From Bacillota bacterium (lineage in GTDB: Bacteria > Bacillota > Bacilli > Bacillales > Cytobacillaceae), in NCBI GenBank assembly GCA_030705745.1, contig JAUZPT010000164.1, positions 1 through 6,775 of the forward strand: a stretch of DNA of 6,775 bases. Reading direction: 5' to 3'. Made by a program: the position numbers and the translations under genes. The notes under the pieces were generated by a model. The model had not been told where the DNA came from and ran no database searches. It saw nothing but the letters and a program-made list of their open reading frames with translations. Numbering within the stretch: the stretch's first letter is position 1; the number at the start of each line of letters is the position of its first letter. Shown one piece after another: positions 6,560 through 6,775 of this stretch.

Positions 6560-6775
6560 ACAATATTTAATGCTTTTTCCGTGTTGGCAAAATGAAGTTT
6601 GACGAATTTCGGAAGAATCTCTTTACCTTTGCTAACGATTAGTTTAGCAGCTGCCACATCCACCTGCGCGCCGGCACCTTTTGGGATCACAAATCCTGCG
6701 ACATCACTTAATTTTTCAATATGCTGAACGAAGGCATACCGTGCAAGGATGGACGCGGCAGCAACAGAGAGATGA
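6544..6775 (-). CDS. rnhC: Ribonuclease HIII, C-terminal fragment
   Basis: A minus-strand frame enters from the right edge and ends at TAA (6546 down to 6544). The 76 residues read [15 protein letters not shown] at the start, then [13 protein letters not shown] (about 30-42), [14 protein letters not shown] (59-72) and end in KKRG. This matches the C-terminus of B. subtilis RnhC (YsgB), which also lies just after pheT on the opposite strand. RNase HIII cuts the RNA strand of RNA-DNA hybrids in the cytoplasm. The S(V)AAASILAR helix and the PKGAG and LHFANT motifs are family features. The N-terminal TBP-like domain and most or all of the catalytic acidic residues lie outside the window. The terminal KKRG codons are drawn from the shared terminator. 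Confidence 0.93.
   Translation of the reverse strand, partial: HLSVAAASILARYAFVQHIEKLSDVAGFVIPKGAGAQVDVAAAKLIVSKGKEILPKFVKLHFANTEKALNIVKKRG

Noticed and set aside
1..6775. Mobile element, CRISPR array, toxin-antitoxin or defence system
   Set aside because: No regularly spaced repeats, terminal inverted repeats, transposase or integrase motifs, or unexplained gene-sized gaps were seen; the gene order is that of conserved Bacillus core chromosome.

Overview
The window is a stretch of conserved housekeeping chromosome from a low-GC, endospore-forming Firmicute, most likely a member of the Bacillaceae (Bacillus sensu lato). The reasons are a gene for a small acid-soluble spore protein (SspI), strong AGGAGG-type ribosome-binding sites, use of TTG starts, and a gene order matching the B. 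subtilis ysdC / sspI / ysgA / pheS-pheT / rnhC neighbourhood. I see no insertion sequence, phage, CRISPR or defence module. All complete genes appear intact and full length.

Layout. Positions 1-158 hold the last 51 codons of a gene entering from the left, probably a dimeric (MazG-like) dUTPase. A strong sigma-A-type promoter (168-196) then drives ysdC (232-1317, TTG start), an M42-family metallo-aminopeptidase, which ends at a hairpin terminator. On the opposite strand lies sspI (1451-1660), with its own terminator and a sporulation-type -10 element. Its control region overlaps the promoter of the divergent gene ysgA/rlmP (1782-2534), a SPOUT-family 23S rRNA ribose methyltransferase.

The 438-base gap after ysgA is filled mainly by a promoter (2548-2576) and a T-box leader (about 2583-2851) with a Phe UUC specifier, Stem II, a IIA/B region, the T-box UGGU bulge and a rho-independent terminator. 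It controls pheS (2973-4010) and pheT (4095-6509), the alpha and beta subunits of the heterotetrameric phenylalanyl-tRNA synthetase. Uncharged tRNA-Phe should stabilise the antiterminator and switch the operon on.

A hairpin with A and T tracts on its two sides (6519-6559) lies between pheT and the convergent rnhC (RNase HIII, C-terminal 76 residues only, running off the right edge). It overlaps the last codons and stop of rnhC.

Taken together the genes serve translation and its quality control (PheST, rRNA methylation), nucleic-acid hygiene (dUTPase, RNase HIII), peptide turnover (YsdC) and spore formation (SspI). I did not find an undescribed system. The points worth a second look are regulatory: overlapping divergent promoters, an extra long-range complementarity in the T-box leader, two unusually long spacers around pheS, and the terminator that doubles as coding sequence.
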